Source of the DNA: Pirellulaceae bacterium
GTDB taxonomy: Bacteria; Planctomycetota; Planctomycetia; Pirellulales; Pirellulaceae
DNA length: 64,000 bases
Assembly (NCBI GenBank): GCA_018402565.1
Contig: JAGYIQ010000006.1
Location: 62,001-126,000, forward strand
Direction: 5' to 3'
Positions within the stretch are counted from its first letter, which is position 1. Each line of letters starts with the position of its first letter. Under the pieces are notes generated by a model. That model was not told the origin of the DNA and searched no databases. It was given only the letters and a program-made list of their open reading frames with translations. Below are positions 1 through 8,425 of this stretch, in pieces. A program made the position numbers and the translations under genes.

Positions 1-770
1 TCGGCGTGCGCAGGGTTGATCGATTCGGAAAGTTCATGGCCGTAGAGCGGCATGGCGGCCTCGAGCCGTAGGGTGTCGCGTGCTCCGAGACCGGCGGGAC
101 GGAACCCGAGGTCGGCACCCCGTGCGAGGACCGTTTCCCACAAGGCGACGGCATGTTCAGCGGGCGGCACCAATTCAACGCCATCTTCACCGGTGTAGCC
201 GGTTCGGGAGACCAGCAACGGGTAGCCTTGGTACTGCACGAACTGCCCGGTGTAATAGCCCATGCCGGCCACATCGAGGTCGAGCAATTGATCGACGACG
301 CCCACGGCTTGGGGGCCTTGGACGGCGATCATGGCGGTTTGCAGCGTGAGGTCCGTCAGGCCCGCCGAGTTGTTCGGGTCGTGCTGCTGTAACCAAGCCA
401 AGATCTTCTCGCGGTTGCTGGCGTTGACCACCATCCAGAAGCGTTCTTGGCCGTCGAGTTCTCGCAGTTTGTAAACCAGCACGTCGTCCAGGATACCGCC
501 TTCGCTGTTGCACATCAGGCTGTAGCGGATGCGGCCGGTCGGCATACCGGCGATTTTGCGAGTGGCAAGTCGGTCCAGGAGCGTTTCGGCCTCGGGGGCG
601 CTGAATCGCAGTCGGCCCATGTGCGAGACATCGAACAGTCCAGCCTGGGTCCTCACCGCCGCGTGTTCGGCCATGATGGAATCGTACTGCACGGGCATGG
701 ACCAGCCAGCGAAATCGACCATGCGGCCTCCGTGGGCGGCATGCCAGTCGGTCAACGCGGTCTTGAGCAT
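1..770 (-). CDS. gcvT: Aminomethyltransferase (glycine cleavage T-protein), C-terminus cut by window
   Basis: T-protein of the glycine cleavage system: it takes the aminomethyl group from lipoyl H-protein, releases ammonia and forms methylene-tetrahydrofolate in the cytoplasm. About 256 residues are visible of the roughly 360-370 usual for the family; the rest lies beyond position 1. Family signatures seen: MVDFAGWSMPVQYD near residue 17, LFDVSHMG near residue 45, SRTGYTGEDGVEL with the folate-binding acidic residue, and GARDTLRLEAAMPLYGHEL at the visible end. The ATG at 770 has GAGGA about 10 bases upstream. It starts 13 bases after the stop of the large ThuA gene, so the two are probably co-transcribed, though a functional link is not obvious. 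The frame is intact. Confidence 0.93.
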   Translation of the reverse strand, partial: MLKTALTDWHAAHGGRMVDFAGWSMPVQYDSIMAEHAAVRTQAGLFDVSHMGRLRFSAPEAETLLDRLATRKIAGMPTGRIRYSLMCNSEGGILDDVLVYKLRELDGQERFWMVVNASNREKILAWLQQHDPNNSAGLTDLTLQTAMIAVQGPQAVGVVDQLLDLDVAGMGYYTGQFVQYQGYPLLVSRTGYTGEDGVELVPPAEHAVALWETVLARGADLGFRPAGLGARDTLRLEAAMPLYGHELSESINPAHA

Positions 771-783
771 GATGGTGGTGTCC

Positions 784-3700
784 TCAGTCTTTCATTCGGG
801 CGCCCAGCGGCACCAATTCATTGAAGCGATCGATCGGTTCATTCGCAGTCCAGGCGATACCGCGTAACAGCAGGATTCTAAACAACGGATCATCGAAGGT
901 CCAATTGTAGTGTCCGGGTATACTGACGAAGACTCGACCTTGTGGATGTTGGCGGACCCACATTTGTGGTGTCGGCACACCGTCCTCGGTACTGGTGGCC
1001 AACAGCGTGACGTCGTTGGTGTCGCCCGTCAATTCCCAGTAGCTTTCGTCGTACAGTTGCAGCGTTTGAAAGTTTCGCATGATCGGGTGGTCAGGGCTGC
1101 GGACATCCAACGTCAGCGGCCCGTGGCGGTACTTGATGCGACCGCCCCACGAGGCCAACCCAATCCGGCGGGCGAAATCGCGGACTTGGTCATCGCCGTT
1201 GACGGCCCAGTGGATCAGGACCACGCCGCCACCGCGAGCGAGAAACTGATCGAGTTGAGCCGGTCGCGTCCCGGCGAAGCTGCCCTTTTGGAAGAAGATC
1301 ACGACATCGGCCGAATCCAACTGCTCACGGTCGGGAAAGTCGCGAGCGTTTTCGATTTCGAGAGCTGGGGCCGCCTTGAGCAGTTGTGTCCAGGCCCGTT
1401 GCCAGGCTGGGTAGTCGTGTTCCCCGGGGCCGTGGTCCTTGAGGCCATCGACCAAGACGATGCGCAACGGGCGCAGAGGATCGGTTCTAGGTTCACTGCC
1501 GGCCAAGGCGGCGGCCACCTCCGCCCGCGACCGCAAGGGTGGTGCGGGCAGAGGGCCATCGAGCGGCATTTTGGGGGGCGGCGTCAAGAGGTACGTCAGC
1601 AAGTCCAGCTGTTCCTGCTCGGAGAGGCTGGGCCATAGCTTGTCGGGCATAATCGACTGGGCGATCGGTTGCATTCGCTCGACATCGGCTGCCAGGACTT
1701 CCGTGACCGTGCCCGCGGAATCGCCGACGAGCAACCAATCGCCGCGGGAGCGAATGACGCCCGTCAAGACTCGGCCATCTTTCAATTCGACGACTTGGCC
1801 GATGTAGTCGGGGTTGATCGCGAAGCTGGGGAACTCGATATCGCGGCGGACGGAGTTAAGATCGCGATGGATCAAGTTGCCTAGGTCGGGACCGAGTTCA
1901 CCGCCGGAGTCGCGGCCGACTCGATGGCACTGGTAACATTGCGACTTTTCACTGTGGAAGAGCCGCCGTCCGCGGCCCCAGCTACCGCCTTCCAGCCCTG
2001 AGCGTGTGGCGGCCGCCAACTCGAGTGGCCCCCCGTCCTGCTCCCCGGACAACGTCTGGTTGATGGGGACCCAGGGTTGCCAGAAGCGATGTTTTTGCAG
2101 CGGGCGCTGGGACGGGTCCTCGGCGGTCCAGAAATACGGGAACACGGAAATTGGCGAGGTTGGGCCGGTGGGAAGCTCGAGACGGAGTTTCAACCAGCGA
2201 CCTTGGCTGGCGGGCACGCTGACGATGGCTCGGTGTGACGTGTCGCCGTCTGTCGATGGCCGATTGGCCGCGGATTGGCTGGGCCAGGCGGTCTTGGAGT
2301 CTCGCAGGGCCTCGTAGCTGACCGTCAACTCCCGGTCGGTGTCTGCGGTGTCGGAGACCACATGAGCCCGCATGCGGAAGTCGGATGGACCTTGGACCGC
2401 CAGCGACACGACCTCTTCCGGCCACTGGTAATCCAGCGTTTCTCCGACCTGCACGGCTGGGCGGAGCATGTCTTGCAGATCGACCACGGTCTCGAGGGTC
2501 AAGGTGCCGGGGCGATCCAGGTCCGACCAGAGCGATTCGTGGGTGGCGGATCCGGTCAACCAGTGTTGGGCGACTTGTAGGTCCAGATGGGGCAGGTAGC
2601 CTTGCCATCGGGGGTGAGGGGCGTCCGCGGGCGTCCAAGAGCCACGTACTCCGCCGGCCGTGAAATCGATCTCAGTGGCGTGAGGTTCCAGCTCTAGCAG
2701 CAAGGCGTGGTGGTCGCGGGTGCGGATGGGGTCGGTCTGCAGGATCAGGGTTCGGCGATCGGGGGTCAGGGACGCGGAGTGCACGTCGAGGCCAAAGCGG
2801 GGTTGGAGCAGTTGGCGCTGGACGACGGCGTAGGGCGGCACGAGCGTCTCGAGCCGATCGCCGGCACGGACCGCTGCGCCGAACTGGATCGAGGTTTTCT
2901 GGCTCCAACCGCTGAGCGACTGCGGGTCCAGCGGCTGATCGAACGCGATCCGCACCTCCTGAGCGTGCTCGGTCCAGGCGGCGACGGGACGCGGCGCAGC
3001 GGGATCGACCATGCGGACTCGGAACAGCTCGCCAGCACCCAGCGGACCGGTGCCCCAATCGGGCGGGCCGCTGTGGCAGGCCACGATCAGATCGCCGCGG
3101 GGGGACAGGCAAGCGTCGATGGTCAGCATCTGCAGGCCGGCGATCAATTGGCTATCGGCGACGTAGCCGACCGGGGTCTTGGTGAGTTGTGTCCGCCAGA
3201 GTTTGCCGCGCGACTCGCCGCAAATAATCGCGTTGTTCCGCCAGCTCTCGGGGCCGAAGATCGGGCCGCTCAGCACGGGCTGGTTGAAGACCATCCCGCA
3301 GGTTGATTGGTGTTGCGGGCCGAAGTCGAAGGTCGAGGGTTCGTCGATGACATGCGGATTGTGCCGCGGGTGTCGTGGCGGGAAGCCGTAGTGCCGCAGG
3401 CCGGTCGGGTTGCCGGAGAACGGTTCGAGTGGCAGATGCAAGAGTTCATCCCAGGGGTTGCCGTTGGGCAGCCAAGTCGCGCCCTCTTGTTCGGTGCAAA
3501 ACAGGTCGCCCAGGTGATTGAACGCAAACGCGATCGGGAAGCGGATGCCGGTGGCGATGGTCTGGCGAGATTGCAGGTCGGGGGCGATTCGCTGGACGGT
3601 GCCACGTTCGCTCATGAGATCGTACTGGGCCTGGCCCTGGTCGTCGATCAAATAGCCGTTGGCGAAGTTGGCGGTGCCCAGGCCGAAGTACAGGCTTCCG

Positions 3701-5439
3701 TCTGGGGCCAGCGTCAGGCCGACGGCATCGACATTCTGCGGGATCTCTTCCCACCCGGAGGCGACGATGATCTCCTCGTCTGCTCGGTCGTCCCCGTCGT
3801 TATCTCGCAGGAACGAGACCTTGCCTTTGGAGGCGACAAATACGCCCTGCCCTTGTGGATAATCGGGCGGTGTCAGCACCATGCCGAGCGGTCCGCGGAT
3901 ACTGCCGGCGTTCTGCCAAAAGATCGAGGCGTGATCTTCGAGGCCATCGCCGTCGGTGTCGGTCAGCAAGTGGATGTCGCCGTTGTAGCCGAGGGTCACG
4001 AGTTTCCCGTCGTGGCGATAGCGGAGGTTGTTGACATTCGTCAGCTTGACCGGCAGCGTTTGGACTTCGAAGCCGCCCGACAGCATCTGCACGGGTGGCG
4101 GATCGGCGACTTGAGGCCGCTGGACCTGGCCCATTCGGGTCGCGATTGCGGTTGGGCCTGTGGCCAGTAGCTGAGCGGCGAGGCCCTCGTATTTCTGGGA
4201 CAGATACTGCGAGACCTGTTGGCTTTGGTCCGAGTCGAGTGAGCCGGAGAAGACGATCAGTTCGGCGATGTCTGCCGAGATCGGGCCGCGGACTTGCTGC
4301 GGCCCCGAGCCGTTGGTGTAGAACCGAGCCCCAATGGTCCACTGGGTCAAGTCCATCATCGCGTCCTGGACGGGCCGTTGGCCTTCGAGCTGGCCGTCGA
4401 TCCAAACTTTGGCGGTGCCGCTGTCAGGGTCGACTTGGGCTTGGATCAGGTGCAGTTGGCCAAAGCCGCTCGCGGCGTTCCGCAAATTGTGGGCACCGCC
4501 AAAGCCCTGGCCTTCGAAGTTGAGTTGCTGAAAGCGAGTGGTGGGGCCGGGTCCCAAATCCAGGCAAAACCCTGATTGGTAGTCGCGCTGTTCGGGTGCA
4601 TTGGCGGCCAAGAATCCGCGAAAGTCCCCCGGATTCTCCCAGGGGGCAGCGACAAGAAACACGGTGACGGCGGCGGTCGGTGGCGCCGAGTGGAACAAAC
4701 GCAGGTGGTCGTCTTGGCCATCGAATCGGACCACCTGATGACGGCCAATCGTCAGCCGCTGGGGTTGTTGCTCCGGGTCGGGTTGCTCGGCCGCCACGGC
4801 TGCAAAGGCAGACGGGACGCGTAGGTTCCTGAACCAATCACCGGACGCTGGAGTGGAGCGGTTGGCGGCCGGCGGGTTCGAGTCGTTGGTTGAGGCGGAC
4901 TCAGGCGAGCTGGTTTGGGGCGAGCTGGTTTGGGGAGAGCCGGTTTGGGGAGAGCCGGTGAGGCTGGTCCATCGAGCGACTGGGGTTGGTTCGTTGGCGG
5001 CAGCGGAGTCGCCAGCCGGACCGGGAGAGTTTGGGCCATCGATGTGAGCGGCGTCGAGCCAGAAAAGGAGTTGAGGCGGAGCGGTCTGGGGAGCGACGGC
5101 GGGGACAGGCAACTTTGTGGGAGCGCCGGCGGGGACAGGCAACTGAGTTGGGTCGGCGGCGGATGCTGCCGCGAGTGGAGCGGTGGTGGATGCGGCGGAG
5201 AGAAAATTCGCTGCGGTAATGCTGAGGCACGCAGTGATTGCCGAAACGACAACCGCGAGCGTCCGCAGGTGCGGGAAGCGGGAACCATTGCGACCGCGGG
5301 GCACGTCACGCGCGAGGGACACGCAGCGGCCGCTGGGCTTGGGGGCGCGTGCTTGCCTGGGGAGACGGTCGGAATCGGGACGCGTGCCAGCGAGGGGCTG
5401 GGCGGAGGCCGCGGGGCACGATTGCTTTTCTGGGGTCAT
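784..5439 (-). CDS. Large exported protein: LamG-like, heme-binding propeller, cytochrome c site, ThuA domain
   Basis: About 1,550 residues. A long basic N-terminus precedes a hydrophobic segment (about residues 60-80), so it is probably exported. Order of parts: a low-complexity linker with PVPA repeats; a concanavalin/LamG-like region (about 120-420, QVVRFDGQDDHLRLF); a planctomycete membrane-bound-dehydrogenase-like propeller (about 450-900, DTDGDGLEDHA, GNPTGLRHYGFPP); a heme c site CYQCH near residue 1167; and a C-terminal ThuA domain (about 1325-1545, VLVDGLKDHGPGEHDYPAW). Such proteins are common in planctomycetes and are often tied to sugar or polysaccharide oxidation; the substrate is unknown. 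The start is unclear: a 15-bp tandem repeat at 5440-5515 gives alternative in-frame starts at 5454, 5469 (ATG) and 5481 (TTG), and none has a good ribosome binding site. The real start may be further downstream. Confidence 0.85.
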   Translation of the reverse strand: MTPEKQSCPAASAQPLAGTRPDSDRLPRQARAPKPSGRCVSLARDVPRGRNGSRFPHLRTLAVVVSAITACLSITAANFLSAASTTAPLAAASAADPTQLPVPAGAPTKLPVPAVAPQTAPPQLLFWLDAAHIDGPNSPGPAGDSAAANEPTPVARWTSLTGSPQTGSPQTSSPQTSSPESASTNDSNPPAANRSTPASGDWFRNLRVPSAFAAVAAEQPDPEQQPQRLTIGRHQVVRFDGQDDHLRLFHSAPPTAAVTVFLVAAPWENPGDFRGFLAANAPEQRDYQSGFCLDLGPGPTTRFQQLNFEGQGFGGAHNLRNAASGFGQLHLIQAQVDPDSGTAKVWIDGQLEGQRPVQDAMMDLTQWTIGARFYTNGSGPQQVRGPISADIAELIVFSGSLDSDQSQQVSQYLSQKYEGLAAQLLATGPTAIATRMGQVQRPQVADPPPVQMLSGGFEVQTLPVKLTNVNNLRYRHDGKLVTLGYNGDIHLLTDTDGDGLEDHASIFWQNAGSIRGPLGMVLTPPDYPQGQGVFVASKGKVSFLRDNDGDDRADEEIIVASGWEEIPQNVDAVGLTLAPDGSLYFGLGTANFANGYLIDDQGQAQYDLMSERGTVQRIAPDLQSRQTIATGIRFPIAFAFNHLGDLFCTEQEGATWLPNGNPWDELLHLPLEPFSGNPTGLRHYGFPPRHPRHNPHVIDEPSTFDFGPQHQSTCGMVFNQPVLSGPIFGPESWRNNAIICGESRGKLWRTQLTKTPVGYVADSQLIAGLQMLTIDACLSPRGDLIVACHSGPPDWGTGPLGAGELFRVRMVDPAAPRPVAAWTEHAQEVRIAFDQPLDPQSLSGWSQKTSIQFGAAVRAGDRLETLVPPYAVVQRQLLQPRFGLDVHSASLTPDRRTLILQTDPIRTRDHHALLLELEPHATEIDFTAGGVRGSWTPADAPHPRWQGYLPHLDLQVAQHWLTGSATHESLWSDLDRPGTLTLETVVDLQDMLRPAVQVGETLDYQWPEEVVSLAVQGPSDFRMRAHVVSDTADTDRELTVSYEALRDSKTAWPSQSAANRPSTDGDTSHRAIVSVPASQGRWLKLRLELPTGPTSPISVFPYFWTAEDPSQRPLQKHRFWQPWVPINQTLSGEQDGGPLELAAATRSGLEGGSWGRGRRLFHSEKSQCYQCHRVGRDSGGELGPDLGNLIHRDLNSVRRDIEFPSFAINPDYIGQVVELKDGRVLTGVIRSRGDWLLVGDSAGTVTEVLAADVERMQPIAQSIMPDKLWPSLSEQEQLDLLTYLLTPPPKMPLDGPLPAPPLRSRAEVAAALAGSEPRTDPLRPLRIVLVDGLKDHGPGEHDYPAWQRAWTQLLKAAPALEIENARDFPDREQLDSADVVIFFQKGSFAGTRPAQLDQFLARGGGVVLIHWAVNGDDQVRDFARRIGLASWGGRIKYRHGPLTLDVRSPDHPIMRNFQTLQLYDESYWELTGDTNDVTLLATSTEDGVPTPQMWVRQHPQGRVFVSIPGHYNWTFDDPLFRILLLRGIAWTANEPIDRFNELVPLGARMKD
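5101..5146. repeat. Two GGGGACAGGCAACT motifs inside the ThuA gene
   Basis: Two copies, 30 bp apart, of the reverse complement of the TTGCCTGTCCCC core that fills 14.9-16.6 kb. On the coding strand they read (K/Q)LPVPA, so repeat-family sequence is part of the exported linker of this protein. Confidence 0.75.
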
Positions 5440-5516
5440 CGCTCGGTCCAACATCGCTCGATCCAACATCGCTCGGTCCAAACATGGCTCGGTCCAAACA
5501 TGGCTAGGTCCAACGA
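5440..5516. repeat. Tandem ~15-bp repeat at the 5' end of the ThuA gene
   Basis: Four to five imperfect copies of a gctcggtccaacatc-like unit. Read on the minus strand they code the repeated peptide MLDRA and supply several alternative start codons for the gene at 784-5439. Confidence 0.8.
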
Positions 5517-6089
5517 GATAGCAATCCGGGGTGGTCAGTGGTTTCGTCGTCCATTGTAGCCGAAGCGGGGTTGCTTGAGTTTTGTGATGGAAAAGGGGCG
5601 AGTGCCTGGAGTCAGTCGGCGGTCGGCGGTCAGCCTCACCGGCCCTCCAGCCTCACGCAGACTCGTGCCGTTGGGTCGGGAGTTCGATCGGCTAGGGGCA
5701 AGTGCGTGGGGTTTGGGCGGTCGAGTGCCCTGCGTGTTTCGCTACACAAGCTCCGCCGAGACCGCAATTGGGGGATTGAAACGGGCAAATTTGCTCCGAT
5801 TGCGACTGGACTGCGGACGCCTCCAGCGGTCGCGATCAAATTGAGAGGCGAAAGTTTTCTAGCGCAGGCTGGTTCCTTGCTCTGCGGCGTTCTGCTGCGG
5901 ATTAATCGGGTAGTCGGTGTGCCTCCGTCTTGCGGGTTAAGCAGCGGCTGGCCCCAGGAACCACAGCAGATGAGCTGCCGCCACACACAAATATCAGAGA
6001 ACGCAAGCGTTGGCTATGCCAGGTGTGCCAGCCTGAGTTTCCGAAACATTGGTTACGCTGTGACGTGACTTTCTTACGTGGAGTCCGTG
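5482..6089. other. Intergenic region with one copy of a 110-bp repeat
   Basis: No convincing gene. It holds the uninterrupted copy (5665-5774) of a repeat whose second copy lies at 6829-7083. Short open frames here mirror the repeat and have no recognisable family. Confidence 0.7.
5665..5774. repeat. 110-bp dispersed repeat, uninterrupted copy
   Basis: Runs from gtgccgttgggtcgggag to ccgcaattggggg. It matches 6829-6856 plus 7000-7083 with few differences. At 5692-5693 it has a TA dinucleotide exactly where the other copy carries the palindromic element, so it looks like the empty site. Confidence 0.85.
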
Positions 6090-6653
6090 ATGGAAAAGCA
6101 CGAATTATCCGATTTGCAGATCGATTGGGTAAGCCTGATTCGCCAAGTCGCTCGTGATCAGGTGCCGATCGAAATCGCTGATGGTACGCCGAATGCAATT
6201 GTCGAGGTAGTTCCCAAGAAAACGCCAGTTTTTGTCAAAGATTTCCCAGCCTTGATGGCCCTGCTTCCGTCGCTGGGGGAGGATGCCGTCACCTTTGCGG
6301 AAGATGTGGAACAAGGGCGTTTGTGCTTTGGCGAGGATAGCGATCCAAACCGGGCGTCAGTAGTTGATACAAAGGCATTGTTTGGCTTGCATTGGGAGAG
6401 GAGGGCGCCCAGCACCGCTGCTGGTATGAATCAACTGGATGTCCCCGCGTTCCTATCGGTAGTCACAGCTTCGGAACTACTCGTTGCGGTGTGCACCGTG
6501 CTGTCATCGGACCAAGCGGGAAATCCGCAGTCGTTTTGTGGAGGCGCTGTTGGCACGCTTCCCCATTCTTCCAGTGACATTGGACATCGCAAGACAACAT
6601 GCGGCGCTGTCGACGGAACTTTCTCAAAGGGGATCACCGATCGGATACCATGA
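6090..6653 (+). CDS. Prevent-host-death-type antitoxin, reading on into a degenerate toxin
   Basis: The first ~90 residues look like a Phd/VapB-type antitoxin of the kind paired with PIN toxins: LSDLQIDWVSLIRQVARDQ, then VPIEIADGTPNAIVEVVP, then LPSLGEDAVTFAEDV. It would repress its own promoter and neutralise the toxin. The ATG at 6090 has GGAG six bases upstream; a GTG at 6078 is less likely. The frame does not stop where an antitoxin should. It continues through what resembles the N-terminal half of the PIN toxin (VVDTKAL...DVPAFLSVVTASELLV) and then into nonsense ending at 6653. This suggests a mutation has fused the two genes and the module is decaying. Only the antitoxin part is likely to fold. 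Confidence 0.6.
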   Translation: MEKHELSDLQIDWVSLIRQVARDQVPIEIADGTPNAIVEVVPKKTPVFVKDFPALMALLPSLGEDAVTFAEDVEQGRLCFGEDSDPNRASVVDTKALFGLHWERRAPSTAAGMNQLDVPAFLSVVTASELLVAVCTVLSSDQAGNPQSFCGGAVGTLPHSSSDIGHRKTTCGAVDGTFSKGITDRIP

Positions 6654-6765
6654 CGCATGGATTGCCGCGACTGCCTTGAGCTACGGCTACGCAATTATGA
6701 CGACGAACGTGCGCGAGTTTTCGCGAGTTCCCGATCTGCACGTCATTGCTGTCACTACAAGTTAG
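6351..6765 (+). pseudogene. VapC-like PIN-domain toxin, frameshifted
   Basis: A PIN-domain RNase toxin can be pieced together from three frames. DVPAFLSVVTASELLV is in the antitoxin frame, GVHRA follows in a second frame near 6485, and REIRSRFVEALLARFPILPV through to TNVREFSRVPDLHV is in a third frame ending at 6765. The last part keeps the family's C-terminal HDAWIAATAL and TTNVREF signatures. At least two frameshifts within about 25 bp, plus loss of a separate start, make an active toxin unlikely unless the sequence has errors. Confidence 0.7.
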
Positions 6766-6828
6766 GAGACCGGCGAGGGAATTACGGGGGTCTGCCCCAA
6801 GAATCGACGCCCCAGCGTTACCAACCTT

Positions 6829-7083
6829 GTGCCGTTGGGTCGGGAGTTCGATCGGCCAGTGCCATGTCACAGCCTAAACTTGGCGTGTGGTTCAGGGGTC
6901 AGGAGTCAATTGTGCAAAGCACCCGCAGGATGTCTTTCCGGCAATTGACTCCTGACCCTTTTGCCACACCGTTCCCACCATTAAACGGTGACAAAGCACT
7001 AGGGGATAAGTGCGTGGGGTTTGGGCGGTCGAGTGCCCTGCGTGTTTCGCTGCACAAAAATCCGCCGAGACCGCAATTGGGGG
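6829..7083. repeat. 110-bp dispersed repeat, copy split by an insertion
   Basis: Flanks 6829-6856 and 7000-7083 together rebuild the repeat found whole at 5665-5774. The two copies bracket the decaying toxin-antitoxin pair as direct repeats about 1.05 kb apart. Confidence 0.85.
6859..6999. mobile_element. 141-bp palindromic TA-flanked element (MITE-like), one core
   Basis: Ends are near-inverted: GTGCCATGTCAC at the left, GTGACAAAGCAC at the right. Inside is a long hairpin core, from GTGTGGTTCAGGGGTCAGG and AGTCAATTG across a GC-rich loop to CAATTGACTCCTGACCC and CCACAC. It is flanked by CA (6857-6858) and TA (7000-7001), while the uninterrupted repeat copy has one TA. It has no coding capacity, so any mobility must rely on an outside transposase. 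Confidence 0.8.
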
Positions 7084-7252
7084 CCGCTTGAAGGTGGAGC
7101 TTCAATTGGAGCCGTCGCGCTGGTCGTCTTGGCAAGTGTCTCGTTGCGATTTCTTCACCATGGGTTACAGCGGACGTGAGGCTGTGTATCCTGACGACCC
7201 GTGCGGTCGCACTCGCGTTTGATGGGGAGCAATGGGGCGTCGGAGCAAGACA

Positions 7253-8392
7253 ATGATAGGTGAAGTCAACACTTGGATCGGTCGGACCCTGAGGGCCTTG
7301 TTGGGGTGGGGGATAGGTGGTTGGATCGGGTTAGCCGTTGTGAATGCGGTGGGGCAAGTTGCGTCGGTGACGTCAGATGCTGTGACACCGGCGGCGAGTG
7401 CGCCAGCACGTTCGGCGGTCGAAGTTAAAGGGTTGGTGCAACGGATTTGTTTCGGATCGTGCGCGAATCAAAACAAGCCACAGCCTATTCTGTTGGATGT
7501 GGTGGCGAAGCAACCGGATTTGTTTATTTATTTGGGTGATAATATCTACGGCGACACCGAGGACATGAACGTGTTGCGAGCCAAGTACGAGAAGCTGGGT
7601 ACAAAACCGGAATTTCAAGCCTTGCGCGCGGCGGTTCCCACGTTGGCGATTTGGGATGACCACGATTACGGCGCAAATGATTCGGGTAAAGAGTACCGAC
7701 CGGCTGCTGAGTCGCGAGAGATATTTTTAGATTTTTGGCGCGAACCTAGCGATAGTGCTCGGCGGCAACACTCGGGAATCTACCATTCACACGAGTTCAC
7801 CGATGGCAAGCGGACGCTGCAGGTGATCTTGCTCGACACTCGCACGTTTCGTGACTCGTTGGCCAAGAATTCGCTTCGATCTTGGAAAAACGACTATCAT
7901 CCGGACCCGGATCCTGACAAGACGCTTTTGGGAGAAACCCAGTGGCAGTGGTTGGCAGAACAGTTGCGTAAGCCGGCGGACGTGCGAATCATTGCATCGA
8001 GTATCCAGTTCAGTCACCAGCACAATGGCTGGGAGTCTTGGACCAACCTGCCCAGTGAGTTGGTAAAAATGACGGAGCTCATTCGAGAAACTCGGGCGGG
8101 CGGTGTGATGTTTATTTCTGGGGATGTGCATTGGGGTGAAGTCTCCAAGTTGCCAGTGCGCGGTTTGTACCCGCTGTACGATGTGACTTCAAGCGGCCTG
8201 ACTGAAACGTGGCCAACGGTTGAAGAAAATCAAAATCGGATTGGCGAGGTCGTGAGAGAGAATAACTTCGGGATGATCGAAGTCGATTGGACGCTGGCGG
8301 ATCCAGAAATCCATTTGCAACTGTTTGATTTGAAGAAGGAACAACGAGTTTCGCATCGCGTGTTGCTGAGCGAGCTGCAACCGGGTTCGTAA
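7253..8392 (+). CDS. PhoD-like alkaline phosphatase family protein
   Basis: Exported metallophosphoesterase of the PhoD-like family, probably a periplasmic phosphodiesterase or phosphomonoesterase. After a signal-like segment (about residues 10-30) come the metal-site motifs FGSCANQN, YLGDNIYGD and WDDHDYGAND, then LLDTRTFRD, SSIQFS and the histidine-containing SGDVHWGE. About 380 residues, complete for the short family members. The ATG at 7253 has GGAG seven bases upstream. An in-frame ATG at 7232 is possible but its Shine-Dalgarno is too close. It converges on the MBL-fold gene with 33 bp between them and no obvious terminator. The substrate is unknown. Confidence 0.88.
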   Translation: MIGEVNTWIGRTLRALLGWGIGGWIGLAVVNAVGQVASVTSDAVTPAASAPARSAVEVKGLVQRICFGSCANQNKPQPILLDVVAKQPDLFIYLGDNIYGDTEDMNVLRAKYEKLGTKPEFQALRAAVPTLAIWDDHDYGANDSGKEYRPAAESREIFLDFWREPSDSARRQHSGIYHSHEFTDGKRTLQVILLDTRTFRDSLAKNSLRSWKNDYHPDPDPDKTLLGETQWQWLAEQLRKPADVRIIASSIQFSHQHNGWESWTNLPSELVKMTELIRETRAGGVMFISGDVHWGEVSKLPVRGLYPLYDVTSSGLTETWPTVEENQNRIGEVVRENNFGMIEVDWTLADPEIHLQLFDLKKEQRVSHRVLLSELQPGS

Positions 8393-8425
8393 ATTAAGGT
8401 GCCGCATCTCGCTGTTTTGGTGGGA

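Larger units (their letters stand above)
6766..7252. other. Intergenic region with interrupted repeat and palindromic element
   Basis: No gene supported. It contains the second 110-bp repeat copy (6829-7083) split by a 141-bp element (6859-6999), then the leader of the PhoD-like gene. Confidence 0.7.

Noticed and set aside
4915..5559. Plus-strand frame opposite the ThuA gene, with GRAGLGRAG repeats
   Set aside because: Antisense of the low-complexity linker and tandem repeat of a well-supported gene.
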